A DNA stretch of 16,661 bases from an uncultured Spirochaetia bacterium (GCA_937967705.1 CALCJG010000322.1:1-16661), one strand, 5' to 3'; positions 1 to 7,851 are shown, counted from the first letter of the stretch. Translations and numbers: made by a program. The notes: generated by a model not told the origin, from the letters alone.

Positions 1-60
1 TACGATGATTACGAACGGCTTACGGGCAAAAAAAAGGCCGAAACCCTTTTCAAGGTATAA
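1..60 (+). CDS. C-terminal fragment of an unidentified protein
   Basis: Frame 1 is open from the window edge and ends in a TAA at 58-60, giving a 19-residue lysine-rich tail (YDDYERLTGKKKAETLFKV). The gene begins outside the window, so neither start nor family can be judged. It converges on the acetyltransferase gene with only 3 bases between the two stop codons and no visible terminator. A run of eight A's lies in the lysine codons. That this is coding rests only on the open frame and the tight convergent fit. Confidence 0.5.
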   Translation, partial: YDDYERLTGKKKAETLFKV

Positions 61-63
61 GAC

Positions 64-624
64 CTAAAAATCGCTCCATTCCTCGGCGATTTCCTTGATG
101 AGGATCACCAGGTCCACAAATCGGCCCTTCCGGTCCCGGAGATAGTTCTTCAGCGTGGCCTGGGGCGTGAAGTTCAGCCGCCGCGAGGCTATGATGGCGG
201 GATCATCCTTGCCTGCGATCAGTTCGATCCTGAGGAGCTCCAGGTGCAGGGAAGAGGCGAGGCTGATGAGTTCCAGGATGATCCATGTCCCCAGGCGGTT
301 CTTCTTGTAATCCTCATCGATCAGAATTTCAACCTCTCCGATGTTTTTGTAGGCGCCGAAACGTGTATACTGGATTCCCCCCATCCCGATGATTTTACCG
401 TTCTGGTAGGCAAAGAGGCGTATCCCCTCCTGGTTCTCCAGGGATTGCAGGAATTTGTCAAGGGATTCAGGCTGTGTGTAATCCCTCTTAAGAACCCATA
501 AATCGTCAGTGGATACCCGTTTAAAAAAATCCTCCAGTCCCTTTTTGTCATGCCCCCATTCCGTATGGAAGGAACATTCGCTGTGATCCTTGAGGATTAT
601 CCTCTTGGGGTAATCGTCAAGCAT
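64..624 (-). CDS. GNAT-family N-acetyltransferase
   Basis: This 186-residue protein has the general plan of a GNAT acetyltransferase, which moves an acetyl group from acetyl-CoA to an amine. Residues 65-105 form the central strands (IRLFAYQNGKIIGMGGIQY, then GEVEILID). They are followed by an acetyl-CoA loop, partly diverged, at about 106-113 (YKKNRLGT) and its helix (WIILELISLAS). The C-terminal part has the usual pattern of an alanine-rich helix ending in RRLNFTP and then a Y-x(7)-FVDLVIL strand. The ATG at 624 overlaps the end of the upstream PilZ gene by 8 bases, so the two are probably translated together. The substrate cannot be told; it could be a protein N-terminus, a small amine or an antibiotic. 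The family call is fairly sure. Confidence 0.8.
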   Translation of the reverse strand: MLDDYPKRIILKDHSECSFHTEWGHDKKGLEDFFKRVSTDDLWVLKRDYTQPESLDKFLQSLENQEGIRLFAYQNGKIIGMGGIQYTRFGAYKNIGEVEILIDEDYKKNRLGTWIILELISLASSLHLELLRIELIAGKDDPAIIASRRLNFTPQATLKNYLRDRKGRFVDLVILIKEIAEEWSDF

Positions 625-958
625 TGTCTTCTCCCGTGATGCTCCTGAGGTAGTTCAGGTCATCATTGTTGATTTTTACGAACTCCAGGGCTGTATCGTA
701 CCTGCCGTCCTGTTCTACAACGCGGTTGACCGTGGCCACGCATTTTACCAGATGGGGAAAACCCTTTTCCAGGGCGTCAATGGTCAGCATTACATAATCA
801 CCGGGGGCAAGGGGCTCCTCGTAGACGACCAGAACACCGCCGATGCTGAAGTTACTTACATTGTAATACTGGGAATCGATTCGGCCCGTGAATTTCCGGA
901 TCTTGATCCTGATCTTGTCGGTGGATATACGGATAAATTTTCTTCTCTCTTCGTTCAC
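617..958 (-). CDS. PilZ domain protein, putative c-di-GMP receptor
   Basis: This 113-residue protein is essentially one PilZ domain. It has the RxxxR motif at residues 6-10 (RRKFIR, residues 5-10) and the (D/N)xSxxG motif at 36-41 (NFSIGG), the two elements that hold c-di-GMP in this family. The remainder fits a six-stranded barrel, with PGDYVMLTI and VKCVATVNRV as strands and YDTALEFVKI near the end. No output domain is attached, so it probably acts by binding a partner. The start is a GTG at 958, and upstream the frame closes at a stop without another usable start; the ribosome site is weak. It is the first gene of a two-gene unit with the acetyltransferase and is read divergently from the beta-barrel genes. 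Motility, adhesion or envelope control are possible roles but are inference. Confidence 0.88.
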   Translation of the reverse strand: MNEERRKFIRISTDKIRIKIRKFTGRIDSQYYNVSNFSIGGVLVVYEEPLAPGDYVMLTIDALEKGFPHLVKCVATVNRVVEQDGRYDTALEFVKINNDDLNYLRSITGEDNA

Positions 959-1047
959 TTTTTCTGCAGCCTGCCCGGGTATATGGATACTGTTAAATCG
1001 TTCTTCCTTGCTTTATCGGGAGCATTCCCGTTTCAGCCCACCCCTCC

Positions 1048-1076
1048 ATTGTATTACCGCTCTGGAACATCTTCAA
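1048..1076 (-). promoter_or_regulatory. Candidate sigma70-type promoter for the PilZ-GNAT pair
   Basis: On the minus strand a -35 box TTGAAG (1076-1071) and a -10 box TACAAT (1053-1048) are separated by exactly 17 bases. This predicts a start near 1041 and a leader of about 83 bases before the GTG at 958. The spacer contains one copy of the TTACCGCTCT motif, directly next to the -10 box. Found by eye only. Confidence 0.5.
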
Positions 1077-1166
1077 CCTTTTTTTTACCGCTCTCCGGAG
1101 GGTTGTAATATTCTACTTGACGTAAATCCTTTTTATGGAATAAATGAGATGGAAATTTGAGCGGTA
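1054..1166. repeat. Three copies of a TACCGCTC motif in the divergent promoter region
   Basis: The 10-mer TTACCGCTCT occurs at 1054-1063 and again at 1085-1094, 31 bases apart (three helical turns). Its core recurs inverted as GAGCGGTA at 1159-1166, just before the start codon at 1170. The middle copy is the left half of an imperfect 24-base dyad at 1085-1108, with outer arms TTAC/GTAA and centre CTCCGGAG. One copy sits between the boxes of the minus-strand promoter, one upstream of its -35 box, and one just downstream of the plus-strand promoter. This arrangement suggests binding sites for a regulator of both directions, but the regulator is unknown. Confidence 0.45.
1117..1145 (+). promoter_or_regulatory. 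Candidate promoter for the beta-barrel gene block
   Basis: TTGACG at 1117-1122 is a good -35 box. The best -10 at 17 bases spacing is ATAAAT (1140-1145), which is only a partial match; TAAATG at 18 bases is the alternative. Transcription would begin near 1152, giving a very short leader to the ATG at 1170. The -35 is convincing and the -10 is not. Confidence 0.35.
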
Positions 1167-1169
1167 TCT

Positions 1170-1802
1170 ATGAGCAGAATAATCCTGACAACGATGATTT
1201 TATGGGCCTGCTTCTCAGGCTTCCTCTATGCCGACGATATTCTTGGTATAGGCGTGCATCTGGGGGGTCAGCATGATGTGGGAAAACTGAGCGATCAGGA
1301 ATCCGGAATGCAGACCGACCCTCAGAACAATCTCCTGGCCGGCATATCCCTGAAGGCCAATATGAGCTTCGTTTTTCTGAGAACCGGCATTGATACGACC
1401 TTCCTTCTCAATAAGGGCAAGGTTTATGAGGACTCCAGCCAGATCAAGACTTCCAAACTGGAGTATACCGCCATACCGGGTTTTCTGGGGCTTCGCTTTC
1501 CCGTCAAGGACATGGGGGAATTCTACATGGGGGGTGGTGCGGCTTATTTTCTCGGGTCAGGCCAGATCGTTATGGCCGACGGGACCAAGGAGGAGATCAA
1601 CACGACGGCCCTGGGATACGGTTTCATCACCGGCATTGAGTTTACTCTGGTCTCTTCGATGAAGATCTATATGGAATGGGAATACATCGATGCCAGATCG
1701 GGGGCGGTCATGAAGACTCAGACAACCTATGGCTGGAAGAATCTTCACATCGACTATACGGGACATCGAATCCTTTTCGGTGTGATGTACTACTTGATTT
1801 AA
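1170..1802 (+). CDS. Outer-membrane beta-barrel protein, copy 1 of 3
   Basis: This 210-residue protein starts with a Sec signal peptide (MSRIILTTMILWACFSGFLYA) with probable cleavage after A21. The mature part alternates polar and hydrophobic or aromatic residues as in membrane beta-strands, and ends in a strand with closing aromatics (GHRILFGVMYYLI), typical of barrels inserted by BAM. Eight strands is a reasonable guess from the length. The segment PGFLGLRFPVKDMGEFYMGG matches the same region in the next two proteins, so all three look like paralogues. The nearest Shine-Dalgarno-like stretch is the weak GAGCGG at 1159-1164. No specific function is recognisable; such small barrels are often called outer membrane or porin-like proteins. 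Confidence 0.75.
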   Translation: MSRIILTTMILWACFSGFLYADDILGIGVHLGGQHDVGKLSDQESGMQTDPQNNLLAGISLKANMSFVFLRTGIDTTFLLNKGKVYEDSSQIKTSKLEYTAIPGFLGLRFPVKDMGEFYMGGGAAYFLGSGQIVMADGTKEEINTTALGYGFITGIEFTLVSSMKIYMEWEYIDARSGAVMKTQTTYGWKNLHIDYTGHRILFGVMYYLI

Positions 1803-1870
1803 AGCGGTGCTCTCCGGGAGTGTGCCGCATTTGAATAGACGTGATATTCTGTTATTGGAAATGAATGATG

Positions 1871-1908
1871 CCGAGCCGGCTTTTCTCGGGTGCTGGGAAA
1901 ACCCCGGC
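1871..1908 (+). other. Two alternative hairpins before the second beta-barrel gene
   Basis: CCGAG at 1871-1875 can pair with CTCGG at 1885-1889. Alternatively GCCGG at 1875-1879 can pair with CCGGC at 1904-1908, helped by TTTT 1881-1884 with AAAA 1898-1901. The two foldings exclude each other and end just before the AAGGAG at 1912-1917 that serves the next gene. The stems are short and could be chance. Confidence 0.25.
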
Positions 1909-1933
1909 AGTAAGGAGATCACGGACCATTAAA

Positions 1934-2677
1934 ATGAGAATCAGGCTGATATTGACGGGAATCCTTGCGGTTCTCTTAACCACACCCCTCTTTGCCGAGA
2001 AGGTAAACTATGCCCTGGGATTCTATGCGGGATATGCCCCTTCCCTGGGAGGGAATCTGCACTCCTCCGTGCAGAAGAACGACTTCCAGTCCGAGAACGG
2101 TCTGGACGGGATGAACCGTTCCCAGGAGGGCTACAGCACCTCCCGCATCAACAGGCTGATGGGTGTGGCCGGCGGCGCCGAGTTCAAGGTTCTTTTCTAT
2201 GATTATTATCAGCTGCGGATTGCCGGCAATTATGTCATGGCGGTCTACGGGGGATCTGGGAAGACCGTATACGATGACAGCGGCACCACCCGCGAGCTCA
2301 CCTGTTCCTATAAGTTCAGTCAGTGGGATGTCCCCGTAACGATGGGGTTGAGCATTCCCTTCTGGAAGGATTTTAAAATCGCCTTCGGGTGTGGGGTGGC
2401 ATACGCCAACGCGGTTTACCAGAACAAGTTTTCATCGGATACGGTAGAACGGAAGGGGTCCTTCAAGGGATGGGGACTTCCCCTGGTGATTCTCCTCGAA
2501 GGGGAGTATTTTTTCAATGATCAGTTTGCCGTAAGTTCCATACTGAGCTATTACAAGGGGAGTTCCCAGGTCGTCAAAGACGGGACAACCAGCGATGGTT
2601 CCACGGACTTTGCCCGTATCGATTTTACGGGATACCGGTTCCATCTGGGAGTTTCCTATTATTTCTATTCCATATAG
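1934..2677 (+). CDS. Outer-membrane beta-barrel protein, copy 2 of 3
   Basis: I chose the ATG at 1934 because it places a clean signal peptide at the front (MRIRLILTGILAVLLTTPLFA, cleavage after A21), giving 247 residues. The frame is open further upstream to 1865, but that extension is charged and would bury the signal. The AAGGAG at 1912-1917 lies 16 bases away, a long spacing. The mature protein shows repeated amphipathic strands, the shared block VPVTMGLSIPFWKDFKIAFG (about residues 134-153), and a final strand YRFHLGVSYYFYSI with terminal aromatics. It follows copy 1 by 131 bases on the same strand and is probably part of the same unit. Its role beyond being an outer-membrane barrel is not visible. 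Confidence 0.75.
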   Translation: MRIRLILTGILAVLLTTPLFAEKVNYALGFYAGYAPSLGGNLHSSVQKNDFQSENGLDGMNRSQEGYSTSRINRLMGVAGGAEFKVLFYDYYQLRIAGNYVMAVYGGSGKTVYDDSGTTRELTCSYKFSQWDVPVTMGLSIPFWKDFKIAFGCGVAYANAVYQNKFSSDTVERKGSFKGWGLPLVILLEGEYFFNDQFAVSSILSYYKGSSQVVKDGTTSDGSTDFARIDFTGYRFHLGVSYYFYSI

Positions 2678-2740
2678 GGTGATGTCATCAAAAGGACAAA
2701 CTGGTTCTGAAGGATAGGACATCCGAATGCTGACGAAGCT

Positions 2741-3520
2741 ATGATGAAAATATGCTGGAAAACATGGTTGCTCCTTTGTGCCGCAGCAGCGGTCGTCTGT
2801 GCCGGTGCGAGACCTGCTTTCGCTATCGGGGAACTATCCGTGGGGATCAATATGGGTGCTACCTATGACCCCAATAATCTCGAGGGGGATATCGCGGAGT
2901 ACAACATGGCCATGGAGCAGTACCGCAATGCCAATGACGGTACTACCGCCAAACAGATGTCCGTTCCCTATGCACCGGTGTTCGGGTTCAATTTCAGATA
3001 TCAGTTTAATTTCTTCCTCATCCGTATGGGCTGTCATTACACGAGCCCCGTCCAGTCCATAAAGGGTTCCATAACCCCGCCGGGCGGTGTAAAGAACACC
3101 ATAAAAATTAAAACCTATCAGAACTCCTATCCGGTTACCCTGGGGCTTCTCGTCCCTCTGAATAAAAAGACCAACTTCTTCATAGGGGCCGGGCCGACGC
3201 TTCACCAGGCCAGTGTGACCATTACCCAGTCGGAACCGGTTCAGGGCGCCTTCTCGTTTCAGAACTACGGGCTTTCCAAGGACAGACGCGACAGCTACAC
3301 GGCTACCTTCGTGGGCTATCATATCATGCTGGGAGCCGAGGTGCCGGTACATGAAAGATTTACCATGTCCGTCGAATGGATACATCAGGAGGGCCGTTCG
3401 CACACTATCAAGAACGACGGTCTCGACAGCACCGGCGCGGTGATCACAACGCCGAAACACACTATCAGTGTTCAGGGCGATTTCCTGATTTTCGGCCTCA
3501 ACTACTACATCAGCCTCTAA
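2741..3520 (+). CDS. Outer-membrane beta-barrel protein, copy 3 of 3
   Basis: This 259-residue protein has a long signal peptide (hydrophobic WLLLCAAAAVVCAG, cleavage after A28 in PAFA). Two ATGs lie side by side at 2741 and 2744 and either could be used; the ribosome site is weak. The block YPVTLGLLVPLNKKTNFFIG corresponds to the same block in copies 1 and 2, and the C-terminus QGDFLIFGLNYYISL is a typical closing beta-strand. An insertion near residues 155-180 (rich in Q, S and K) probably forms a longer extracellular loop than in the other copies. Tandem duplication with divergence is the simplest origin. I recognise no named porin. Confidence 0.75.
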   Translation: MMKICWKTWLLLCAAAAVVCAGARPAFAIGELSVGINMGATYDPNNLEGDIAEYNMAMEQYRNANDGTTAKQMSVPYAPVFGFNFRYQFNFFLIRMGCHYTSPVQSIKGSITPPGGVKNTIKIKTYQNSYPVTLGLLVPLNKKTNFFIGAGPTLHQASVTITQSEPVQGAFSFQNYGLSKDRRDSYTATFVGYHIMLGAEVPVHERFTMSVEWIHQEGRSHTIKNDGLDSTGAVITTPKHTISVQGDFLIFGLNYYISL

Positions 3521-3639
3521 AGCGACAACCCTCCTCTTTTTTCCGCAGCGGGAGGAATAAAATAGTTTACAATCCTTCCCGCGCCAATAAAGCTATCAGG
3601 CGATGTCTTGCCTGGGCCATCTGCCGATGCAAGACTAAC

Positions 3640-5184
3640 ATGATAAGGGATACTATCTTGAAATTCATACGTTTCGCCTTCCCGGCACGGTTTCTGATTC
3701 TCGTCCTCGCTGTATGCCTCCTGCTTCTGACAGGTCACGTTATGGGGTGGATGAGCATTTTTAAATCCAGCGGATGTGCCGTTGTCGGGGAGGATATGAT
3801 TCGGGATCAGACCCCTTCAGCCGACCGCCTCCTCCGGGTGGCCGTATATCCCTGCGGCGGTTTTACCGGAGGCCTGGTGGCCAATGGAGGGATGAAGGAA
3901 AACCGCGACTCGCTGTTTTCAAAACAATATGCCGTCGATGTACGCTTCATTCTGGTCAACAGTCAGGATGAAGGCTTGGAAATGCTCGGCAAGAATCAGG
4001 TTGATGTGATCTGGTCCGAAGCACCCGTATTGCCTCAGCGTATCCCTGCTTACCCCTGTCTCAATCCTGCGGTTTTCATGCTCTACGGCTATTCGCAGGG
4101 ACATCATGCCCTGTTTGTGAGAGAAGGCATCCGGGCTGTTTCCGATCTGAAAGCGAAGCGTCTCGTCTGTATCAAGGGGAGTGCCGGACATTTCCTGCTT
4201 CTGCTTCTGCTTCAAAACAATCAGATCAAAAGGGAGGATGTTGACTGGAAATTCGTCCTTTCAGATACCGACGTGATCCGGATTCTGGATAAAGGCGAAG
4301 CCGATGCGGGATTCCTCTCCTCACCCCTTTGGCAGTCCCGATTGAAGCGGCGGGATCTTGTAAAGATTTTTTCAACGGAGGATGCGGGCAGGTTGATTCC
4401 GGGAGTATTCGTTGTCCGGGAGGGTTTGCTCGTTCAGAGGGCGGATATTCTGGAAAAATTTGTCCGCGGCTGGTTCGAGGGAGTTAAAGAGGCTCAGAAT
4501 AATCAGGACCATGCCCAGAGAATAGTGGAAACTGCTTTCGGTATCACGGGGGATAACGCCAGAAAGCTTATCGAGAGCTGGACTGGGGCGGGTTTTGAGA
4601 CCAACGCGGACTATTTCCAGCTTACCGATGATGCTCCCTGGGGCTATGGTGATCTTCAGGAGCTGTCTTTCAGGGTATGGAAGGCGAGCGGATATGTTAA
4701 AGGCCTGTCACAAACCAGCCGTGTAAAATATTCCAGTATTCTGAGCGGTCTCTATCAGGAGTATTTCAAGCAGAAGAAAAAAAAGAAAAAATCCAAGGAT
4801 AAAGCCGACAAGCATAAAGGGAAGCTATCGGGATCGGGAATGGTCCTTTACAGCGGCTTAAGAATGAATTATCCCAATAATGAAACCGATGTGAGTCATC
4901 TGGACAGTGTTCGGCTGAAAACTGTAGCACTGACGGCCTATATCTTCGACCGGTCAATCATCAGGGTTCAGGGATTGACGGACAGCCGGGAAAAGAAGTC
5001 TTCCTATTACTGGGAAAAGCGATATAAAAAAATCGTACGTCAGCTGGAAGACTATGGTATTTCGGGGAATAGGGTTCTCCTGGAGGAACTGCTCCCTTAC
5101 GAACCCCAAAAAGGTCAGGAAGGAATGAAACAGGTTGAGATAAAAATAATGGCATCGGGCAGGGAGTTCGATGGAAATCGGTAA
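3640..5184 (+). CDS. Solute-binding protein fused to an OmpA-like peptidoglycan-binding domain
   Basis: From the ATG at 3640 the protein has 514 residues. A TTG at 3658 is an alternative start, with AAGGGA 7 bases upstream; the ATG has no ribosome site. A signal or membrane segment (ARFLILVLAVCLLLLTGHVMG) comes first. Residues about 65-370 resemble type 2 periplasmic binding proteins of the NMT1/NrtA/phosphate-binding kind (LRVAVYPCGG at the front, VDVIWSEAPV, then DADAGFLSS-like strands). A lysine-rich linker follows at about 377-396. The C-terminal part resembles OmpA: IRVQGLTDS, a helix with EKRYKKIVRQLEDYGI, and NRVLLEELLPY. D448 and R461 sit where OmpA domains hold diaminopimelate. No ABC permease or ATPase gene is nearby, so a binding or sensor role anchored to the cell wall is as likely as transport. 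The gene overlaps the prepilin peptidase gene by 14 bases. Confidence 0.72.
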   Translation: MIRDTILKFIRFAFPARFLILVLAVCLLLLTGHVMGWMSIFKSSGCAVVGEDMIRDQTPSADRLLRVAVYPCGGFTGGLVANGGMKENRDSLFSKQYAVDVRFILVNSQDEGLEMLGKNQVDVIWSEAPVLPQRIPAYPCLNPAVFMLYGYSQGHHALFVREGIRAVSDLKAKRLVCIKGSAGHFLLLLLLQNNQIKREDVDWKFVLSDTDVIRILDKGEADAGFLSSPLWQSRLKRRDLVKIFSTEDAGRLIPGVFVVREGLLVQRADILEKFVRGWFEGVKEAQNNQDHAQRIVETAFGITGDNARKLIESWTGAGFETNADYFQLTDDAPWGYGDLQELSFRVWKASGYVKGLSQTSRVKYSSILSGLYQEYFKQKKKKKKSKDKADKHKGKLSGSGMVLYSGLRMNYPNNETDVSHLDSVRLKTVALTAYIFDRSIIRVQGLTDSREKKSSYYWEKRYKKIVRQLEDYGISGNRVLLEELLPYEPQKGQEGMKQVEIKIMASGREFDGNR

Positions 5185-5947
5185 ATGGATTGGAGTTTTC
5201 ATATTCGGCGCCGCGTGGGGCAGTTTTTTTTACACCCTGGCCCTCAGGTATATTAACGGGCAGTTCTCTGAGGAAGGGGTCAGAGCCCTATTGACACCAT
5301 CCAGCTGCCCCTATTGTAAAAACCGCATTCATCCTCATATGCTGATCCCGCTACTCGGTTTTGTCATCGGCGGGGGGCGGTGCAGCGAGTGCCGTGAGCG
5401 CATCCCCATCGCCTATCCTCTCATGGAGGCGCTCTACGGTACCCTGTGCGTGGTGCTGGCGATGAAACAGGGGATCAATGCGTATTCCGTATTCATCTTC
5501 CTCATTTGCGGGCTGTCCATCACCCTGGCACTGGTGGATATCAAACGCATGATCATCCCCAACCCCCTTATGCTGGCCTTTCTGCTCCTGGTAATCTATC
5601 CCACGGTTCTCAATATGATGAATTCATCGGTCAGCGAGCATCTTCTGGGTTTCGTCCTGATGGCGGCGTTTTTCCTGATCGTACTCCTCTTCTTTCCCGG
5701 CAGCTTCGGGGGCGGGGATATCAAAATGGCGGCGGTTATAGGACTACTGACGGGATTTGAGCAGTCCATCGTTGTGCTGGAGGCGGCCCTTATCACTGGT
5801 TCTGTCATCGGGGTGGTTTACGCGTTTAAGTCCGGCAGGGGACTCCGCATCAAGCTCCCCTTTGCCCCTTTCCTGGCCATCGGGCTAATCGTATCCCTTC
5901 TCTATGGAAGGGATATTATTCTCTTTTACTACCGAATCGTCTATTAG
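5171..5947 (+). CDS. Type IV prepilin peptidase (PilD/A24 family)
   Basis: This integral membrane aspartic protease cleaves the leader of type IV prepilins and pseudopilins, and often N-methylates them. The 258 residues show the family order: a first helix with [11 protein letters not shown], a zinc-type loop with CPYC (46-49) and CSEC (71-74), catalytic Asp123 in [11 protein letters not shown], and catalytic Asp183 in GGGDIKM. About seven or eight hydrophobic helices are present, and the length fits the full two-domain form. The ATG at 5171 lies inside the end of the preceding gene, with AGGGAG just upstream, so translation is probably coupled. No pilin or secretion gene is in the window, so its substrates are encoded elsewhere. 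The stop overlaps the rnfA stop by 4 bases in convergent orientation. Confidence 0.92.
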   Translation: MEIGKWIGVFIFGAAWGSFFYTLALRYINGQFSEEGVRALLTPSSCPYCKNRIHPHMLIPLLGFVIGGGRCSECRERIPIAYPLMEALYGTLCVVLAMKQGINAYSVFIFLICGLSITLALVDIKRMIIPNPLMLAFLLLVIYPTVLNMMNSSVSEHLLGFVLMAAFFLIVLLFFPGSFGGGDIKMAAVIGLLTGFEQSIVVLEAALITGSVIGVVYAFKSGRGLRIKLPFAPFLAIGLIVSLLYGRDIILFYYRIVY

Positions 5948-6543
5948 ATCTTCATTCCTGAAAAACCGAGAAAGGCAATGGCCATGAGCCCGGCGATAAT
6001 GAAGGTAATGGGGAGACCCTTCAGATTTTCGGGGATATCCGCCATCTCCAGCCTCTCCCTGATGCCCGCCATGAGCAGGAGGGCTAGAGTAAAACCCACC
6101 CCCGCGCCGAAGCCCTGAACCACCGACTTCAGAAGCCCCAGATTAGCATCCACAAAACCGGAATTGATGTTGAGGACCGCCACTCCCAGAACCGCGCAGT
6201 TGGTGGTTATGAGAGGGAGGAAAATCCCCAGAGATTGATAGAGGGCGGGGGAAACCTTCTCAATGACCATTTCCACCAGTTGAACCAGTCCCGCAATGAC
6301 GAGGATGAAGGCTATGGTGCGGAGATAGGTTATATCGTAGGGGATCAGGAAAAATTTGTAGATGAGAAAGGTAAAGAAGGAGGCCAGGGTCATGACGAAG
6401 ATGACGGCCAGCCCCATGCCCACTGCCGAGTCCAGCTTCTTGGAAACCCCGAGGAAGGGGCAGAGTCCCAGAATCTGGGAAAGGACGTAGTTATTGATGA
6501 GAATCGTGCTCAGGAGTATGGTGAAAAGGATCTTGATTTCCAT
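5944..6543 (-). CDS. rnfA: Rnf complex subunit RnfA
   Basis: RnfA is one of two homologous six-helix membrane subunits of the Rnf complex, which couples electron flow between ferredoxin and NAD to Na+ or H+ transport. The 199-residue length and sequence match the family: [21 protein letters not shown] at the N-terminus, [11 protein letters not shown] with the conserved cysteine near residue 28, [14 protein letters not shown] with the second conserved cysteine, and the glycine-rich helix [22 protein letters not shown]. The two cysteines belong to the intramembrane iron-sulfur site known from the RnfA/RnfE pair. The ATG at 6543 is 4 bases after the rnfE stop with AGAGG upstream. It is the last rnf gene here; an rnfB would be expected next in the CDGEAB order, but the prepilin peptidase gene converges instead. 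Confidence 0.93.
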   Translation of the reverse strand: MEIKILFTILLSTILINNYVLSQILGLCPFLGVSKKLDSAVGMGLAVIFVMTLASFFTFLIYKFFLIPYDITYLRTIAFILVIAGLVQLVEMVIEKVSPALYQSLGIFLPLITTNCAVLGVAVLNINSGFVDANLGLLKSVVQGFGAGVGFTLALLLMAGIRERLEMADIPENLKGLPITFIIAGLMAIAFLGFSGMKI

Positions 6544-6547
6544 GCTG

Positions 6548-7141
6548 TTACCTCTTGCCGCGGGATTTGATGGCGTTCATGCCCCAGAGCATAAAAGCCA
6601 GCGTAAAGAAGGCTCCCGGCGCCATGATCATGACCAGAGAGGGTTCCATTCCGGGTATCAGGGTGTAGCCCAGTAGTTTATTGGCGCCCAGGATCTCCCG
6701 GAAAAAGGCCAGAACCGTCAGGGTCAGACCGAATCCCAGGCCCATCCCGATCCCGTCGATAGCCGAATAGAGGACAGAGTTTTTCGACGCGAAGTCCTCG
6801 GCTCTTCCCAGGATGATGCAGTTGACAACGATGAGGGGGATGAAGATCCCCAGCGCCTTGTCCACATCCGGCTGAAAGGCCTTGAGGGTCAGTTCCACGA
6901 CAATGACGAAGGTCGCGATGATGGTTATGAAAATGGGGATGCGTATGTGCGAGGGAACGATTCCCTTGATCATCGAAACAAGGATGTTGGACATGATGAG
7001 AACGAAGGTGGCAGCCAGTGTCATCCAGAGGGCGTTGGAAATGGAGGTCGAAACCGCCAGGGTGGGGCACATGCCGATTCCAATGACCAGGATAGGATTC
7101 TTTTTCCAGATTCCGTCGGTAATCAGTCTGAGCAGGTTCAT
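6548..7141 (-). CDS. rnfE: Rnf complex subunit RnfE
   Basis: RnfE is the membrane partner and homologue of RnfA, inserted in opposite topology. The 197-residue protein begins with [20 protein letters not shown] and continues with [19 protein letters not shown], both characteristic of RnfE/Nqr[21 protein letters not shown] carries the second conserved cysteine and distinguishes it from RnfA. The terminal helix has [13 protein letters not shown] and a short basic tail. Its start codon overlaps the rnfG stop in an ATGA arrangement, so translation is coupled. The length and every conserved block are intact. NqrD of the Na+-NQR complex is the close relative, but the neighbouring RnfC with ferredoxin-type clusters makes this Rnf. 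Confidence 0.93.
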   Translation of the reverse strand: MNLLRLITDGIWKKNPILVIGIGMCPTLAVSTSISNALWMTLAATFVLIMSNILVSMIKGIVPSHIRIPIFITIIATFVIVVELTLKAFQPDVDKALGIFIPLIVVNCIILGRAEDFASKNSVLYSAIDGIGMGLGFGLTLTVLAFFREILGANKLLGYTLIPGMEPSLVMIMAPGAFFTLAFMLWGMNAIKSRGKR

Positions 7142-7851
7142 TTTTTCTTCTTATCCTCCTTCCTCTTCTCGGTCTCCATCTGGATCAACTTCTTTAAAAT
7201 TTCGGTCTTGATTTCCAGGCTGTCCCGAACGGCTTTGGTGGTAATGGTGGCGCCGGTAATGGCGGAGACGGAGTTGCTTTCCAGGAGTTCCTTTTTCAGG
7301 GCTTCGTTTTCGGAACGCCATTCGCCCTTCTTCATAATACCGATTTTCCTGGATAGATCCAGGCCCTTGAACTGCTCCTGAAACCAGGGGGCAAGGACCT
7401 CACCCGTCCCGGCGGCGGAGGAACCGAAGAAGTGGCCGAAAAAGGTCTCCTTGCTGGCGATCTCAACGGAGCGGGCCCCCAGGCCGGGTGTTTCCGACTG
7501 CTGAATGATGGCCATGCCCAGGATCTTCATGTTTTCATCCACTCCGATGACGGATTTGATAAGTCCGCTGTAGCCCGCTTTCTCGGTTTCAAAGGCATAG
7601 GCGCTTACTACATCCTTGTCCACCTGCTTTTCAGCGCGGCTGTAGCGGAAATCCTTTCCCTCCACCTGGAGGACCTTGTCCTTCTCCACAATGGTATAGC
7701 CGGGGAGGACTATTTTGAGGGCCTCCTCCTTCTTCTGCAGTTCTCGTTCCTTGATCCGCTGGAGGGTTACCTTGTTGATGTGCGAGAGCGCCATGGAGGC
7801 CGCAAAGGCGATCAGGGCGATAATCAGTGTAGGTTTTAATATGGTCTGCAT
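7138..7851 (-). CDS. rnfG: Rnf complex flavoprotein subunit RnfG
   Basis: RnfG is a membrane-anchored subunit with covalently bound FMN on the outer side of the membrane. The 237 residues start with one membrane helix (about 5-22), followed by a charged coiled region and the FMN-binding domain, with TPGLGARSVE near 121-130. The attachment motif SAITGAT is at 196-202, with T202 the expected FMN-carrying threonine; the usual Asp at the first position is Ser here. An ApbE-type flavin transferase would be needed and is not in the window. The extreme C-terminus is an unusually lysine-rich tail ending in KKKK that runs into the rnfE start. The ATG at 7851 follows the rnfD stop by 18 bases with GGGAGG upstream. 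Confidence 0.9.
   Translation of the reverse strand: MQTILKPTLIIALIAFAASMALSHINKVTLQRIKERELQKKEEALKIVLPGYTIVEKDKVLQVEGKDFRYSRAEKQVDKDVVSAYAFETEKAGYSGLIKSVIGVDENMKILGMAIIQQSETPGLGARSVEIASKETFFGHFFGSSAAGTGEVLAPWFQEQFKGLDLSRKIGIMKKGEWRSENEALKKELLESNSVSAITGATITTKAVRDSLEIKTEILKKLIQMETEKRKEDKKKK

Noticed and set aside
1017..1030. CGGGA/TCCCG hairpin in the PilZ leader as a terminator or riboswitch
   Set aside because: Only five base pairs with a four-base loop and no U-tract; no larger fold or known riboswitch motif was recognised.
3376..3639. Upstream extension of the binding-protein/OmpA frame
   Set aside because: It overlaps the end of the third beta-barrel gene and would bury the signal segment; the start at 3640 or 3658 is far more natural.
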